A stretch of DNA of 64,000 nt, from positions 339,938 through 403,937 of the forward strand of contig CAJIYI010000001.1 in assembly GCA_905181595.1 (NCBI GenBank). Direction: 5' to 3'. The stretch is from an uncultured SAR86 cluster bacterium (GTDB lineage: Bacteria; Pseudomonadota; Gammaproteobacteria; Magnimaribacterales; D2472). Below the pieces are notes generated by a model, which was given only the letters and a program-made list of their open reading frames with translations, had not been told where the DNA came from and searched no databases. Every line of letters starts with the position of its first letter. Positions within the stretch are counted from its first letter, which is position 1. The position numbers and the translations under genes are program-made. Below, piece by piece: positions 1 through 10,756 of the stretch.

Positions 1-1
1 A

Positions 2-1078
2 GTCCTTCGTGTATTACAAGACAGTATTGATGATGGTGGATACGCACTCAATTACACAAAAGTGGAAGATCTCTTGCTCACTGATGGGAAAGTTTCTGGC
101 GTGACTATTGAGGACAGCGTTAATTCTGCCTCCATTAATTTAACTGCCCCGGTTGTTATCAATGCTACTGGCGCATGGGCAGATCGACTTAGAAACGTTG
201 TAAATAGCGAGAAGCGAATCAGACCCTTGCGGGGTAGCCATGTTGTTATTTCGAAATCTTTATACCCTGTAACTGACGTAATGACTTTTTTACATGTCGA
301 TGATAAACGCGGTGTATTCGTTTACCCTTGGGAGGGAACAACCGTTATTGGCACCACAGATTTGGATCACGATGACGATTTAGATTTAGAGGCTAGCATT
401 TCTGAGCAAGAGGTAGACTACCTTTTAAAAGCTTTTAACAGCCAATTTCCTAATAATGAACTCAAGCACAGCGATGTTTTATCGACCTGGGCTGGTGTCC
501 GTCCTGTCATTGGCGCAGAAAAAAGTAAAGACCCTTCCAAAGAACGCCGTGATCACGCCGTTTGGTCAGATAACGGATTAATTACCGTCAGCGGTGGAAA
601 ACTAACTACCTTTAGATTGATTGCATTAGATGCATTGGCTGCAGCCAAAGATAATTTGCCTACAGCCAAAGAATTTGTTGATGATCGAGTGTTCTCAACT
701 CCAAAAATGAGTGCCCAGTCCTTGGCACCAGAAAATCATAGTTGGGGTCAACGTTTATTGGGTCGATATGGAGAGAAAGCGCTTGACCTGGCAAATGAAA
801 GCTCGCTAGAGGATCAACAGAATCTTGGCGATACTGAATTTTCTCTAGCGGAATGCAAATGGGCAGTTCAGCATGAGGCAGTGGAGCATCTCGATGATCT
901 TTTGCTAAGAAGAACTCGTTTAGGTATGTGTCTGCCTAACGGGGGCATTACTCTCTATCCTGCATTAAAAGATATTTTCTCAACTAATCGGAGCTGGGAT
1001 GATGAGCGTTGGCAAAAAGAAGTTAATCGCTATGAAAAAATCTGGAAAAACCATTACAGTCTTCCTAGCAACTCTTAA
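2..1078 (+). CDS. glpD: Glycerol-3-phosphate dehydrogenase, 5' truncated by window edge
   Basis: Frame open from base 2; motifs INATGAWAD, RPLRGSHVV, GTTDLDHDDD, TWAGVRPVI, SGGKLTTFR typical of GlpD FAD oxidoreductases. Confidence 0.92.
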   Translation, partial: VLRVLQDSIDDGGYALNYTKVEDLLLTDGKVSGVTIEDSVNSASINLTAPVVINATGAWADRLRNVVNSEKRIRPLRGSHVVISKSLYPVTDVMTFLHVDDKRGVFVYPWEGTTVIGTTDLDHDDDLDLEASISEQEVDYLLKAFNSQFPNNELKHSDVLSTWAGVRPVIGAEKSKDPSKERRDHAVWSDNGLITVSGGKLTTFRLIALDALAAAKDNLPTAKEFVDDRVFSTPKMSAQSLAPENHSWGQRLLGRYGEKALDLANESSLEDQQNLGDTEFSLAECKWAVQHEAVEHLDDLLLRRTRLGMCLPNGGITLYPALKDIFSTNRSWDDERWQKEVNRYEKIWKNHYSLPSNS

Positions 1079-1090
1079 GATGAGGTAGCG

Positions 1091-2645
1091 ATGAAAGAAC
1101 AGTACTTTTTAAGCATTGATAACGGCACGCAAAGTGTCCGTGCCATTGTTTTTGATGGACAGGGTCAACTCATCGCAAAAAGTAAAATTGATATTGAGCC
1201 CTATTTTTCTAATCAGAAAGGATGGGCAGAGCAACACGCCGACTATTTTTGGGATTCACTCTGTCAGGCCTGCCAAGAACTTTGGCCAAAGCTGCCGATA
1301 CCCAAGGAATCAATTGTTGCAGTTTCAGTAACCACACAAAGGGCTACAGTAGTTCCGATGGGTAAACGATAATCAACCCCTGCGACCCGCAATTAGTTGG
1401 TTAGATCAGAGACAAGTAGAAACTAAGCCTAAACTTGGAAAGCTAGAGTCGGCGCTGATGAGTCTGATCAGAGCAAAGCCATTGGTAGATTTGATGCATA
1501 GCCAAGCTGAAGCTAATTGGATCGAACAAAATGAGCCTGACATCTGGCAGCAAGTTCATAAATTTTTACTTCTATCTGGCTATCATAATTACAAGCTCAC
1601 CGGTCAATACAATGATGCCATTGCCAGTACTGTCGGATTTGTGCCGTTTGAATATAAGACTCAACAATGGGCCGATGAAAAAGATTGGAAGTGGCGAGCT
1701 ATGCCAATTCGACCTGAAATGTTGCCGAAGGTATCACCAGCGGGGTCAGTGCTAGGAGAAATTACTGCAGCTGCGGCCGATGCAACAGGCATACCCGAAG
1801 GATTGCCATTGATTGCCAGTGGTTCAGATAAAGCTTGTGAGGTCTTGGGAACTGGTTGTATTGATAATGAAACAGGCAGTTTGAGTTATGGTAGTTTAGC
1901 CACTCTGAATATCACTTCTGATAAATACCTTGAGGCTATACCTTTTTATCCAGCGTATCCTGGTGTAATACCCAATACATTTAATATTGAGATGATGGTG
2001 CAACGGGGATATTGGATGGTGAGTTGGTTTAAAAAGGAGTTTGGGCTTCAAGAAGAGCAATCTGCAGCCAACCAAGACTTATCACCGGAGTCTTTATTTG
2101 ATGAATTGCTTGCTAAAGTTCCTGCGGGCTGTGAAGGATTAATGCTCCAACCTTATTGGTCGCCTTCCAATGGTGATGGACCAGAAACTCGAGGCGCTGT
2201 TATTGGTTTTAATGAAGATCATACAAGAGCGCATCTTTATCGCGCAATGATTGAGGGACTGACTTATGCCTTAAGAGAGGGTAAAGAGCTCTTAGAGAAA
2301 AAAAGTGGGAAATCTATCACTCGATTGGTAGTATCTGGCGGTGGATCTCAAAGCGATCAGATAATGCAAATCACTGCTGATATTTTTGGTATGACAGTGT
2401 TGCGCCCACATACTTTTGAGACATCTTCTCTTGGTGCTGCCATAGCAAGCGCTGTTGGCATTGGTCTATATCCAGACTTTTCTGCCGCAGTTGATAAAAT
2501 GACTCATAGCGGTGATAGCTTTGAACCTATAGATGCAAATAAAGACATATACAGCGACTTATATCATAAGGTCTATAAAAAGATGTATGGTCAATTAAAA
2601 CCTAGTTATCAGGCCATACACTCCATTACAAAAAGATCCATCTGA
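1091..2645 (+). CDS. FGGY-family carbohydrate kinase (glycerol/xylulose kinase-like), one frameshift near 1365
   Basis: ORFs 1091-1372 and 1458-2645 join: IDNGTQSVRAIVFD ... VPMGNDNQPLRPAISWLDQR ... SGGGSQSDQIMQITADIFG; removing one A at ggtaaacgat restores the frame. Confidence 0.88.
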
Positions 2646-2675
2646 TTTCTTACTAAGGCGTCATTAGTTTAGACC

Positions 2676-2706
2676 TTGACTTAGAGTTAGCTATAACTGT
2701 TAGACT
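2676..2706 (+). promoter_or_regulatory. MerR-family type promoter/operator
   Basis: TTGACT (2676-2681), 19-bp spacer, TAGACT (2701-2706); spacer carries imperfect inverted repeat CTTAGAGTTA-GCTA-TAACTGTTAG. Confidence 0.7.
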
Positions 2707-2735
2707 TACTTGGTAATTTATTTTGGGAGAAAAAA

Positions 2736-3218
2736 ATGCCAGAGATGTCACTTTATGGATGGTTTCATACCGTCATGGGAATTATTGCTTTGTTAAGTGG
2801 TTTATATTCTTTAATCAGATACAAAGTTATTAGTTCGCAAAATACTTCTGCAAAAATATTTTTAATTTGCACTTTAATTGCAGCATTGACCGCTTTAACT
2901 TTATATAAGCAAGGTGGATTTGGAGTGGGGCATATGTTGGCTGTTTTAACTTTATTAGCTTTGATAGTTGGAAGAATTAATGAGAAAGGATTGTTATTTG
3001 GATGGTTAGCACCTTATTTTCAAGCAATCTGTTACACCTCTCTTTTCCTTTTTCATTCTATTCCAGCAATTACCGATGGTTTGCGACGCTTACCAGTGGA
3101 CGATCCTGTTATCACTACTTTAACTGATCCTCTTTTGATGAACTTTTATGCAGCCTTTTTCTTAATTTACATAGTGGTACTAGTTATGCAGATGATATGG
3201 GTTAGGAGGAATACTTAA
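2736..3218 (+). CDS. Uncharacterised ~4 TM membrane protein
   Basis: 160 aa intact ORF, hydrophobic segments, SD-like GGGAG upstream. Confidence 0.8.
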   Translation: MPEMSLYGWFHTVMGIIALLSGLYSLIRYKVISSQNTSAKIFLICTLIAALTALTLYKQGGFGVGHMLAVLTLLALIVGRINEKGLLFGWLAPYFQAICYTSLFLFHSIPAITDGLRRLPVDDPVITTLTDPLLMNFYAAFFLIYIVVLVMQMIWVRRNT

Positions 3219-3219
3219 A

Positions 3220-3570
3220 ATGAGTTTATATACAATTTCTCAAGCTTCTGCGGAAGTAGATTTGACCCCATACACACTTCGATACTATGAAAAAGAAGGT
3301 TTACTTCCTGGGGTTAAAAAAGACTCTGCAGGCAGAAGAAACTATCAGGCAGATGATATTCAGAGAATTGGATTTATAAAATGCCTAAAAGGTACGGGCA
3401 TGTCTTTGAAGCAAATTAAAGAATATGGAAGCTTGTATGCGCAGGGCAAGAAAAAGTTTGAGGAAAGAAATGCAATGCTCGAAAGCCATAAGGCAAAAAT
3501 ATTACTGGAGATAAAAACTCAAAAGAAATATTTAAAAATGGTAGAAGCAAAAATTCAAATGAAGATCTAG
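3220..3570 (+). CDS. MerR-family transcriptional regulator
   Basis: YTISQASAEVDLTPYTLRYYEKEGLLPGVKKDSAGRRNYQADDIQRIGFIKCLKGTGMSLKQI is the canonical MerR HTH. Confidence 0.93.
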   Translation: MSLYTISQASAEVDLTPYTLRYYEKEGLLPGVKKDSAGRRNYQADDIQRIGFIKCLKGTGMSLKQIKEYGSLYAQGKKKFEERNAMLESHKAKILLEIKTQKKYLKMVEAKIQMKI

Positions 3571-3572
3571 AA

Positions 3573-4556
3573 ATGAATATTCGAGAATTTAAACCTTTTA
3601 CCAAAATCAGTGCCTTAACTCTTGGAGGAGGTGGCATAGGTCAAGTTTGGGGTGAGACAACACCAGAGGAAGCCATTCAAACAGTTCATGCCGCTTTAAA
3701 TTATGGCATCAATCACTTTGATGTAGCTCCTATGTATGGCAAGGGCGAAGCTGAAAGAGTTATTGGTAAATCTTTGGATGGCAAAAATAAAGAGGGCCTT
3801 TTTTTTACTACCAAGTGTCAATTAGGGACTCTGCCAGACGAGGAAGTTTACGATAAGTTAAATACTTCATTAACCCGCAGCCTGGATAATATGAAATTAG
3901 ATAAGGTCAATTTATTTTTACTGCACTCTCAATTAATTGAAGATAGCTATAAGCTTTTTAAGTTCGATGAAATGCGAGCAAAAAGTGCAACAACGCTTAG
4001 CTGTTTTTTCAACGCAGTCATTCCCGCATTTGAGCGTTTAAAGCAAGAGGGAAAAATTGATCATTGGGGCATTGGTGGGCTTGGACAAGAAGAAGCAATC
4101 ATTAAAGCGCTCACTCATTCACAATCTCCAAGCGCAGTTCAATGCGTGGTCAACCCTTTGAACTCTGCAGGCGCCATTGGATATGCCTCAGAAGCCTTTA
4201 ACCCAAATGTAATTTTATCTGAGTGCCAGCAAAGAAATATTCCCATCCTAGCAATTAGAGCAGTGCAGGCCGGAGCTTTAACTTCTTCAATGGACAGATC
4301 ACCTCATACTTCTGGCTTTGATCAAAATGATTTTCAGGATTTTGAAAAAGCAAAACCTTTTCGAGACCTGGCCAATGACTGGGGTGAATCGCCTGCAAGT
4401 CTTGCGCATAGATATGCCTTGAGTAGTGCAGGAGTTTCTTCTGTAATCTTAGGCATTAAAAATAGAATAGAGTTAAAGGAGTGTGTGGAAGCAGAGGCTA
4501 AGGGACTCTTGTCTGCAACAGAAATTAAACAGATCAATAATTGTTTAGAAAATTAA
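3573..4556 (+). CDS. Aldo/keto reductase
   Basis: LTLGGGGIGQVWG, HFDVAPMYGKGEAERVIGKSL, LLHSQ, HWGIGGLG: AKR fold motifs. Confidence 0.9.
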   Translation: MNIREFKPFTKISALTLGGGGIGQVWGETTPEEAIQTVHAALNYGINHFDVAPMYGKGEAERVIGKSLDGKNKEGLFFTTKCQLGTLPDEEVYDKLNTSLTRSLDNMKLDKVNLFLLHSQLIEDSYKLFKFDEMRAKSATTLSCFFNAVIPAFERLKQEGKIDHWGIGGLGQEEAIIKALTHSQSPSAVQCVVNPLNSAGAIGYASEAFNPNVILSECQQRNIPILAIRAVQAGALTSSMDRSPHTSGFDQNDFQDFEKAKPFRDLANDWGESPASLAHRYALSSAGVSSVILGIKNRIELKECVEAEAKGLLSATEIKQINNCLEN

Positions 4557-4573
4557 TTTATAGGGAGATAGAA

Positions 4574-5398
4574 ATGGACACATATAAAAATAAAATGGTA
4601 CTGGTCACAGGTGCATCCAGTGGAATCGGTAAAGCCATGGCAATTGATCTTGCAGCAGCAGGGGCAGAATTAATCTTAACTGCTCGATCGCAAGATCTGC
4701 TAGAGGCTCTGGCCAATGAGATTCATAAAAATGGTGGCCAAGCCCATGTATTTTCTGTAGATTTAGCTGAAGCGGGCTCTGCTGAAACATTACATACACA
4801 AATTACCGAGGCAAATCTTCACGTTGATATATTGGTTAATAATGCAGGCTATGGTAGGTGGGGTAAATTTGGAGAGTTCTCTCGAGAAGATTATGCTGAC
4901 ATGATTCAATTAAATATCACATCCCTTACAGATCTTTGTCATTTATTTATGCCTGCCATGGTTAGTAAGGGTGAAGGCGGTGTTATCAACGTAGGATCTT
5001 CTGCCTCTTTCTTACCAGTGCCATATGCGAGTGTGTACTCCTCAACAAAAGCATACGTTTTAATGCTTTCTGAAGCACTGCGTTACGAGTATAAAGATCA
5101 CAATGTTCGAGTTATGGCATCTTGTCCCGGAGCCACAGATTCAAATTTTAGAAATACGGCTTCTGAAAAATCATCTGAAGGATTGAAACAAAGGATTAGC
5201 AAATTGCAAGGTGAAGGCCAGGTAGGAGATACCTGTGAAAGGGTGTCTCAAGAAACCTTAGATGCGTTTTTGCAAAACAAGCATTACATTGTCCCTGGAA
5301 AAGGTAATTCAAAGTTTGCATTTTTGCCAAGAATTTTGTCTAGGGCAAGAGTATTAAAACTGACGGGAGATACCTTTAAAAAACATACCGCTAGTTAG
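4574..5398 (+). CDS. Short-chain dehydrogenase/reductase
   Basis: VTGASSGIGKAMA, LVNNAGYG, S-x11-YSSTKA: classical SDR; start placed at MDTYKNKM. Confidence 0.92.
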   Translation: MDTYKNKMVLVTGASSGIGKAMAIDLAAAGAELILTARSQDLLEALANEIHKNGGQAHVFSVDLAEAGSAETLHTQITEANLHVDILVNNAGYGRWGKFGEFSREDYADMIQLNITSLTDLCHLFMPAMVSKGEGGVINVGSSASFLPVPYASVYSSTKAYVLMLSEALRYEYKDHNVRVMASCPGATDSNFRNTASEKSSEGLKQRISKLQGEGQVGDTCERVSQETLDAFLQNKHYIVPGKGNSKFAFLPRILSRARVLKLTGDTFKKHTAS

Positions 5399-5438
5399 TT
5401 TTACCTGAATGTATATTTTTTTAGTAGCATAGGAGTCT

Positions 5439-6969
5439 ATGGCTATTAAAAATCGACCAGAGTTCGAAAAATTTATTCGCAGAGTCGAAAAAAGCTCTGA
5501 TGAATTTCGAGCTTCATCAACAGAAAAAAGACATTCAAAACACTTTCGAACGGCTAGGGAAAATCTGAATCATTTGGTGGATGAGGAAAGTTTTTTAGAA
5601 TTTGGTCAATTTGCTGTTGCAGCACAGCGAACTCGTCGTGACTACGAAGAACTGCAAGATAAAACTAATGCTGATGGTATTATTACAGGGTTTTGTTCTG
5701 TTAATTCTCGAATTGGTAGGAGAGAAGCATGCTCAGGCTGTAGCAATTGTTTATGATTATTCTGTATTGGCTGGAACCCAAGGTGCTTTTCACCATTTAA
5801 AACTGGATCGAATATGCGATCAAGCTAAAAAGTTTGAATTGCCTATTATCATATTTACTGAGGGCGGGGGCGGTAGACCTGGTGACACCGATGTCCTAAC
5901 TCAGATTGCTGGATTGCACATACCATCTTTTTCTTCTTGGGCTCAACTCACTGGTACGTCCTTAAAAATTGCAGTAAACAATGGCTATTGTTTTGCTGGC
6001 AACGCTGCATTGTTTGGCTGTTCTGATTTTCGAATTGCAACCAAAACTTCATGGATTGGCATGGCAGGCCCTGCAATGATTGAGGGAGGAGGGCTTGGTG
6101 TATTTGAGCCAACAGACATTGGTCCTGTGTCTGTGCATGAAAAGAATGGAGTTGTTGACTATGTTGCTAACAATGAAGAGGAAGCAACCTTAATTGCAAA
6201 AAAATTACTATCTTATTTTCAAGGCTCTATTGAAGATTTTTCTATTTGTGATCAAGAGATTCTTCAAAACGTCATGCCAGAGGACAGGCGTTATACATAT
6301 GAGGTTCGAGACATTATAAATACAGTTGCTGATCAGGAAAGTTTCTTGGAACTTAGAAAAAAATATGGAGAAAGCATTGCCACAGGATTTATTAGGATTG
6401 AAGGCAAGCCCTTTGGTCTCCTTGCAAGTGACTGCCAAAAACTAGGTGGTGCAATAGATTCAGAGTCAGCCGAAAAAGCTGCTGACTTTATTTCTATTTG
6501 CAACGATCATGCACTGCCCATCCTGGTATTGGCTGATACTCCAGGTTTTATGGTTGGGCCAGCAAGTGAAGAGCTTGGAGCAGTAAGAAGAATGGCATCG
6601 TTATTTAAGCAAGGAGCAAATATCAAGGTTCCCCTAGTAGCAGTTTTTCTTAGAAAGGGATACGGTTTAGGCGCTCAAGCATTGGTTGGCGGAAGTCTGC
6701 ATAACCCGGTCTACACTGTAGCATGGCCCACAGGTGAGTTTGGCGGCATGGGAATTGAAGGGGCTGTAAAACTTGGCTATAAAAAAGAGCTTGAGAGTAT
6801 AGAAAATCTTGATGAACGCAAAGAGCTTTTTGATAAATTGGTTGCCAAGATGTATGAAGTTGGACAAGCCATTGAAGCTGCCTCTTTTTTAGAAATTGAT
6901 GCTGTAATTGATCCGGCACAAACAAGAAGCGTTGTCTTAAAAGCATTTAAATCTGCAGAAGGAAATACT
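5439..6969 (+). CDS. Acyl-CoA carboxylase beta (carboxyltransferase) subunit, frameshift near 5705; 3' end uncertain
   Basis: GIITG...AQAVAIVYDYSVLAGTQGAFHHLK, TEGGGGRPGD, LVLADTPGFMVGPASEE, GLGAQALVGGS; ORFs 5439-5756 and 5602-7044 are two frames of one protein. Confidence 0.85.
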
Positions 6970-7939
6970 ATGAAAAAAATTACCATCGGACTCTTCATTG
7001 TATTTTTAATTTCTATGGGTCCCTTATTTTATTCAAACATATAATCTTAAAACTCTCTCTGAGCCAGATCTTCCAGCTGAAGGTGCTTGGGCCTCTTTGG
7101 AAGAAGGCAATCTTTACTATCGCTGGTATTACCCCATGCAGAGGTTGCAAACAATGAAGTTGTGGTTTTGGTTCATGGATTTTCAACCCCTCATTTTGTC
7201 TGGGATGGCATGAAAGGTTTCTTGCTGGATGCTGGATACTCGATTCTTGTTTTCGATCATTTTGGGCGGGGTTTTTCAGAGAGGCCAAACATTAAATACA
7301 CCAAAGATGTTTTTGTTCAATCTCTAAAGGGATTGCTAGACTCTCAAGAAATTTTAAAGCCAGTGCATCTAGTCGGTTACTCAATGGGGGGACCTATTGT
7401 TGGTCACTTTACCAATGAGTTCCCGATGCAGTTAATAGCTTGTCTTTAATTGCTCCGGCTGGCTTTATGATTGAAAATCCGACCAAAGATTGGTGGATAA
7501 TGAAGCCATTGATAGGGGAGTGGTTTTTAAATGTTTTTGGTTCTAGGTTAGTCTTTCAAGGCAATGAAGATAATAATGATCCGCCAAGAGAGGATCCATT
7601 AGCACTATCTAAAAAAGATTTTGTTAAAAAAGCTAGCTTACAAATGCAATATAAAGGCTTTATTCATGCTTTGCTGTCGACTGCTCGAAACTTTAATCTC
7701 TTCAGTGCTCAGGAGATGTTTGCTGAAGTGGGGCAGTTAAATAAACCCACCCTTACTATTTGGGGAACCGACGATGGTGTGGTGCCTTTTAGAGGCAGCG
7801 AAGAATTGATGCTGCACATTCCTCATTCAGAATTGCTGTTTTAGAATATGGGAAGCATGATATTACTTATGCGAATCCTTCTTATGTGGGTTCAGCTATT
7901 CGTGATTTTCTGGATGAGGTAATTAAGCCTGAAGTTTAG
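6970..7939 (+). CDS. Alpha/beta hydrolase, at least 4 frameshifts
   Basis: Pieces in several frames: MKKITIGLFIVFLI, VVVLVHGFSTPHFVWDGM, HLVGYSMGGPIVGHF, SLIAPAGFM, LTIWGTDDGVVPF, EYGKHDITYANPSYVGSAIRDFLDEV. Confidence 0.75.
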
Positions 7940-10721
7940 CAATGCTTTTTTCTAGCATTGCCTTCTTGTTTTCGGCTTCTGTAACTTTAGCCTTTTCTTT
8001 GTCGACTACTGCTGCAGGTGCTTTGGCAACAAACTGCTCATTTGATAATTTTGAGTTGATAATTTTTATATCATTTTCAACTTCTGCTGAGTTCTTTCTG
8101 TAAGGCGGCTAAGCTCCAGCTCTGGGATCGATCAGTCCCTGCTAATGGAATAATAATCTTATAACCAATCATTGCCTTTTCAATTGCTTCATCAGGTATC
8201 TCGTTGGTGAACTCAACGCCATCAAGCTTAGCAATACTAGCTATGATGACTTTCTTGTTCGGTAACCATGGATTGCAATTCTGGCTTCATGTCTGCTGAG
8301 AGAATAAGATGCAAGGTTTCATTTTTAATAGGTGTATTCTCAGCCCTGATAACTCTTATCGCAGAGATAATATTAATTATTTCCTCGATGTGCTCAGCAG
8401 TATTATTGTTTGAAGGTCGATGTTGAGTAAAACCGCTCTTAACTAAAAACTCTGATTTATCTTTTCCCTCTAATATCGCTAATTTAGAAGAGAGATCTTC
8501 TGTTATAAAAGGCATAAAAGGATGAAGCAGTCTCAAAATACTATCAAAGTTTACAATTAGATTACTGATTAAGTTATTAGTTTCATCATTGTTATTAGAG
8601 GCTTGAATGGCAACTTTGTTTAGCTCTATGTACCAATCACAGAAATTTGACCAGACCAGTTCATATATTTCAGCGGCAGCCAAATCAAAGCGATATGTTT
8701 CTAATGTGAGTTTTACAATTAATGGAGGTCTGATTAATTTTTTGCGACATCCAATCTGAGAAATCATCTGCTTTGGGTGTGGTGGGCTGATATTCATGAT
8801 TTACAGCTTGCATTTCTATAAATCGAAATGCATTCCAAATCTTATTGCAAAAATTTCTGTAGCCTTTAATTCTTCCTATATCAAAATTAATATCTCGACC
8901 AGGAGAAGCCAGTGAATAGTATGTATATCTCAGAGCATCCGTTCCATAGCTATCTATTCCATCCGGAAACTGCTTCTTAGTTTGTTTAATAATTTTTTCT
9001 TTTAACTGAGGCTGCATCATTCCTTCTGTTCTTTTTTCTAGCAATTCCTCTAAAGACACACCATCAATCAAATCAATTGGGTCTAGAATATTGCCTTTAG
9101 ATTTGGACATCTTTTGACCATTCTCATCTTTAATTAAGCCTGTTATATAGACCTCTTTAAAGGGAACTTCTTTCATGAAATATTTAGTCATCATGATCAT
9201 TCTGGCAACCCAGAAAAAAATAATATCAAATCCTGTAACTAAGGCAGTAGTTGGATGAAAAAGCTCTAGCTTAGAATTTTTTTCTGGCCAGCCCAGAGTC
9301 GCAAAAGTCCACAAGCTGGAGGAAAACCATGTATCCAATACATCTTCTTCTTGAGTGAGAGGGCCTGTGAGAGTATTTTTTGCTCTAACGTCATCTTCTG
9401 AGTGCCCAGCAAAGGCTTGACCGTTTTCATCATACCAAATTGGAATTCTGTGACCCCACCATAGCTGCCTACTAACACACCAGTCTTGAATGTTGTCCAT
9501 CCACTGAAAGTAAGTCTTTTCCCAGTTTGCCGGAACAAAAGTTATTTCCTTTGTTTTAACAGCTTCAATAGCTGGTTTAGCCAAAGTCTTGGCATCTACA
9601 TACCATTGATCTGTTAGGAGTGGCTCAAGAATTTGATCTGATCGATCCCCATAAGGCAGGGTGCTTTCATATTCAGACTCTTTGATAAGACAATCGTTTT
9701 CTTTAAGGTCATTTAGTAGTTCTGCTCGGGCATCAAAACGATCCATGCCATGAAATTTTTCTGGTGCAATGCCAATAATTTTTACAGCTTTACTTAGGAT
9801 GGAAATTGGATCAAATTCTTTTTCTGTTCCTATTCCGCATTGAGTTTCATCAACAAGATGCAAGCCATGCCTTTTGCCCAATTCATAGTCATTAAAATCA
9901 TGACCGGGAGTTATTTTTACAACCCCTGTTCCAAATTCTGGATCTACATAGTCGTCAGCAACGATTGGAATCAGGCGATTGCATAAGGGTATTTCAGCAT
10001 TCTTGCCAATGAGGTGGGAGAATCTCTCATCACCAGGATTTACGGCAAGAGCCATGTCACCCAAAAGAGTCTCTGGTCTTGTGGTTGCCACCGTGACAAA
10101 TTGATCAGAATCCTCTAATTGATATTTAATTTCCCAAATTTTTATTGTTAGATCTTTATTAACCACTTCCAAGTCAGACAAAGAGGTTTCGAGTACAGGA
10201 TCCCAGTTCACCAATCTCTTTCCTTGATAGATCAAGCCATCTTCAAATAACTGAATAAATGCACTTTGAACAGCGTGTTGATATTCATCATCTAAGGTAA
10301 ATCTTTCAGAGCTCCAATCTAAGCTAGAGCCTAAACGTCTTAATTGAGATGTTATTTTATTACCGGAGTATTTTTTCCAGTCCCATACCTCTTTTTCAAA
10401 AGCCTCTCTGCCAATACTCTCCTTAGACTTTCCCTCAGCATTCAGGCGTCTCTCAACCACCATCTCTGTAGCAATACCAGCATGATCTGTACCTACTTGC
10501 CATAAAGTATTTTTTCCAGACATACGATGGTAACGAATAAGGCAATCCATGATGGCATTTTGAAAACCATGGCCCATATGCAATGTGCCAGTAACGTTTG
10601 GAGGAGGAATGGCTAATGAATAAGAGTCTGAGTCCTCGCCTGGCTCAAATAAACCAGAGCTTTCCCATTCTTGATAGAGTTTTTCCTCTATTTCGGAAGG
10701 ATCATAAGGCTTCTTATCCAT
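7923..10721 (-). CDS. valS: Valyl-tRNA synthetase, several frameshifts in the C-terminal quarter
   Basis: PPNVTGTLHMGHGFQ, DTWFSSSLWTFATLGWP, KMSKSKGN; C-terminal FVAKAPAAVVDKEKAK readable to stop at 7923. Confidence 0.93.
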
Positions 10722-10756
10722 TAACTATATTAATCACAGCATTCAATTAATACTGT

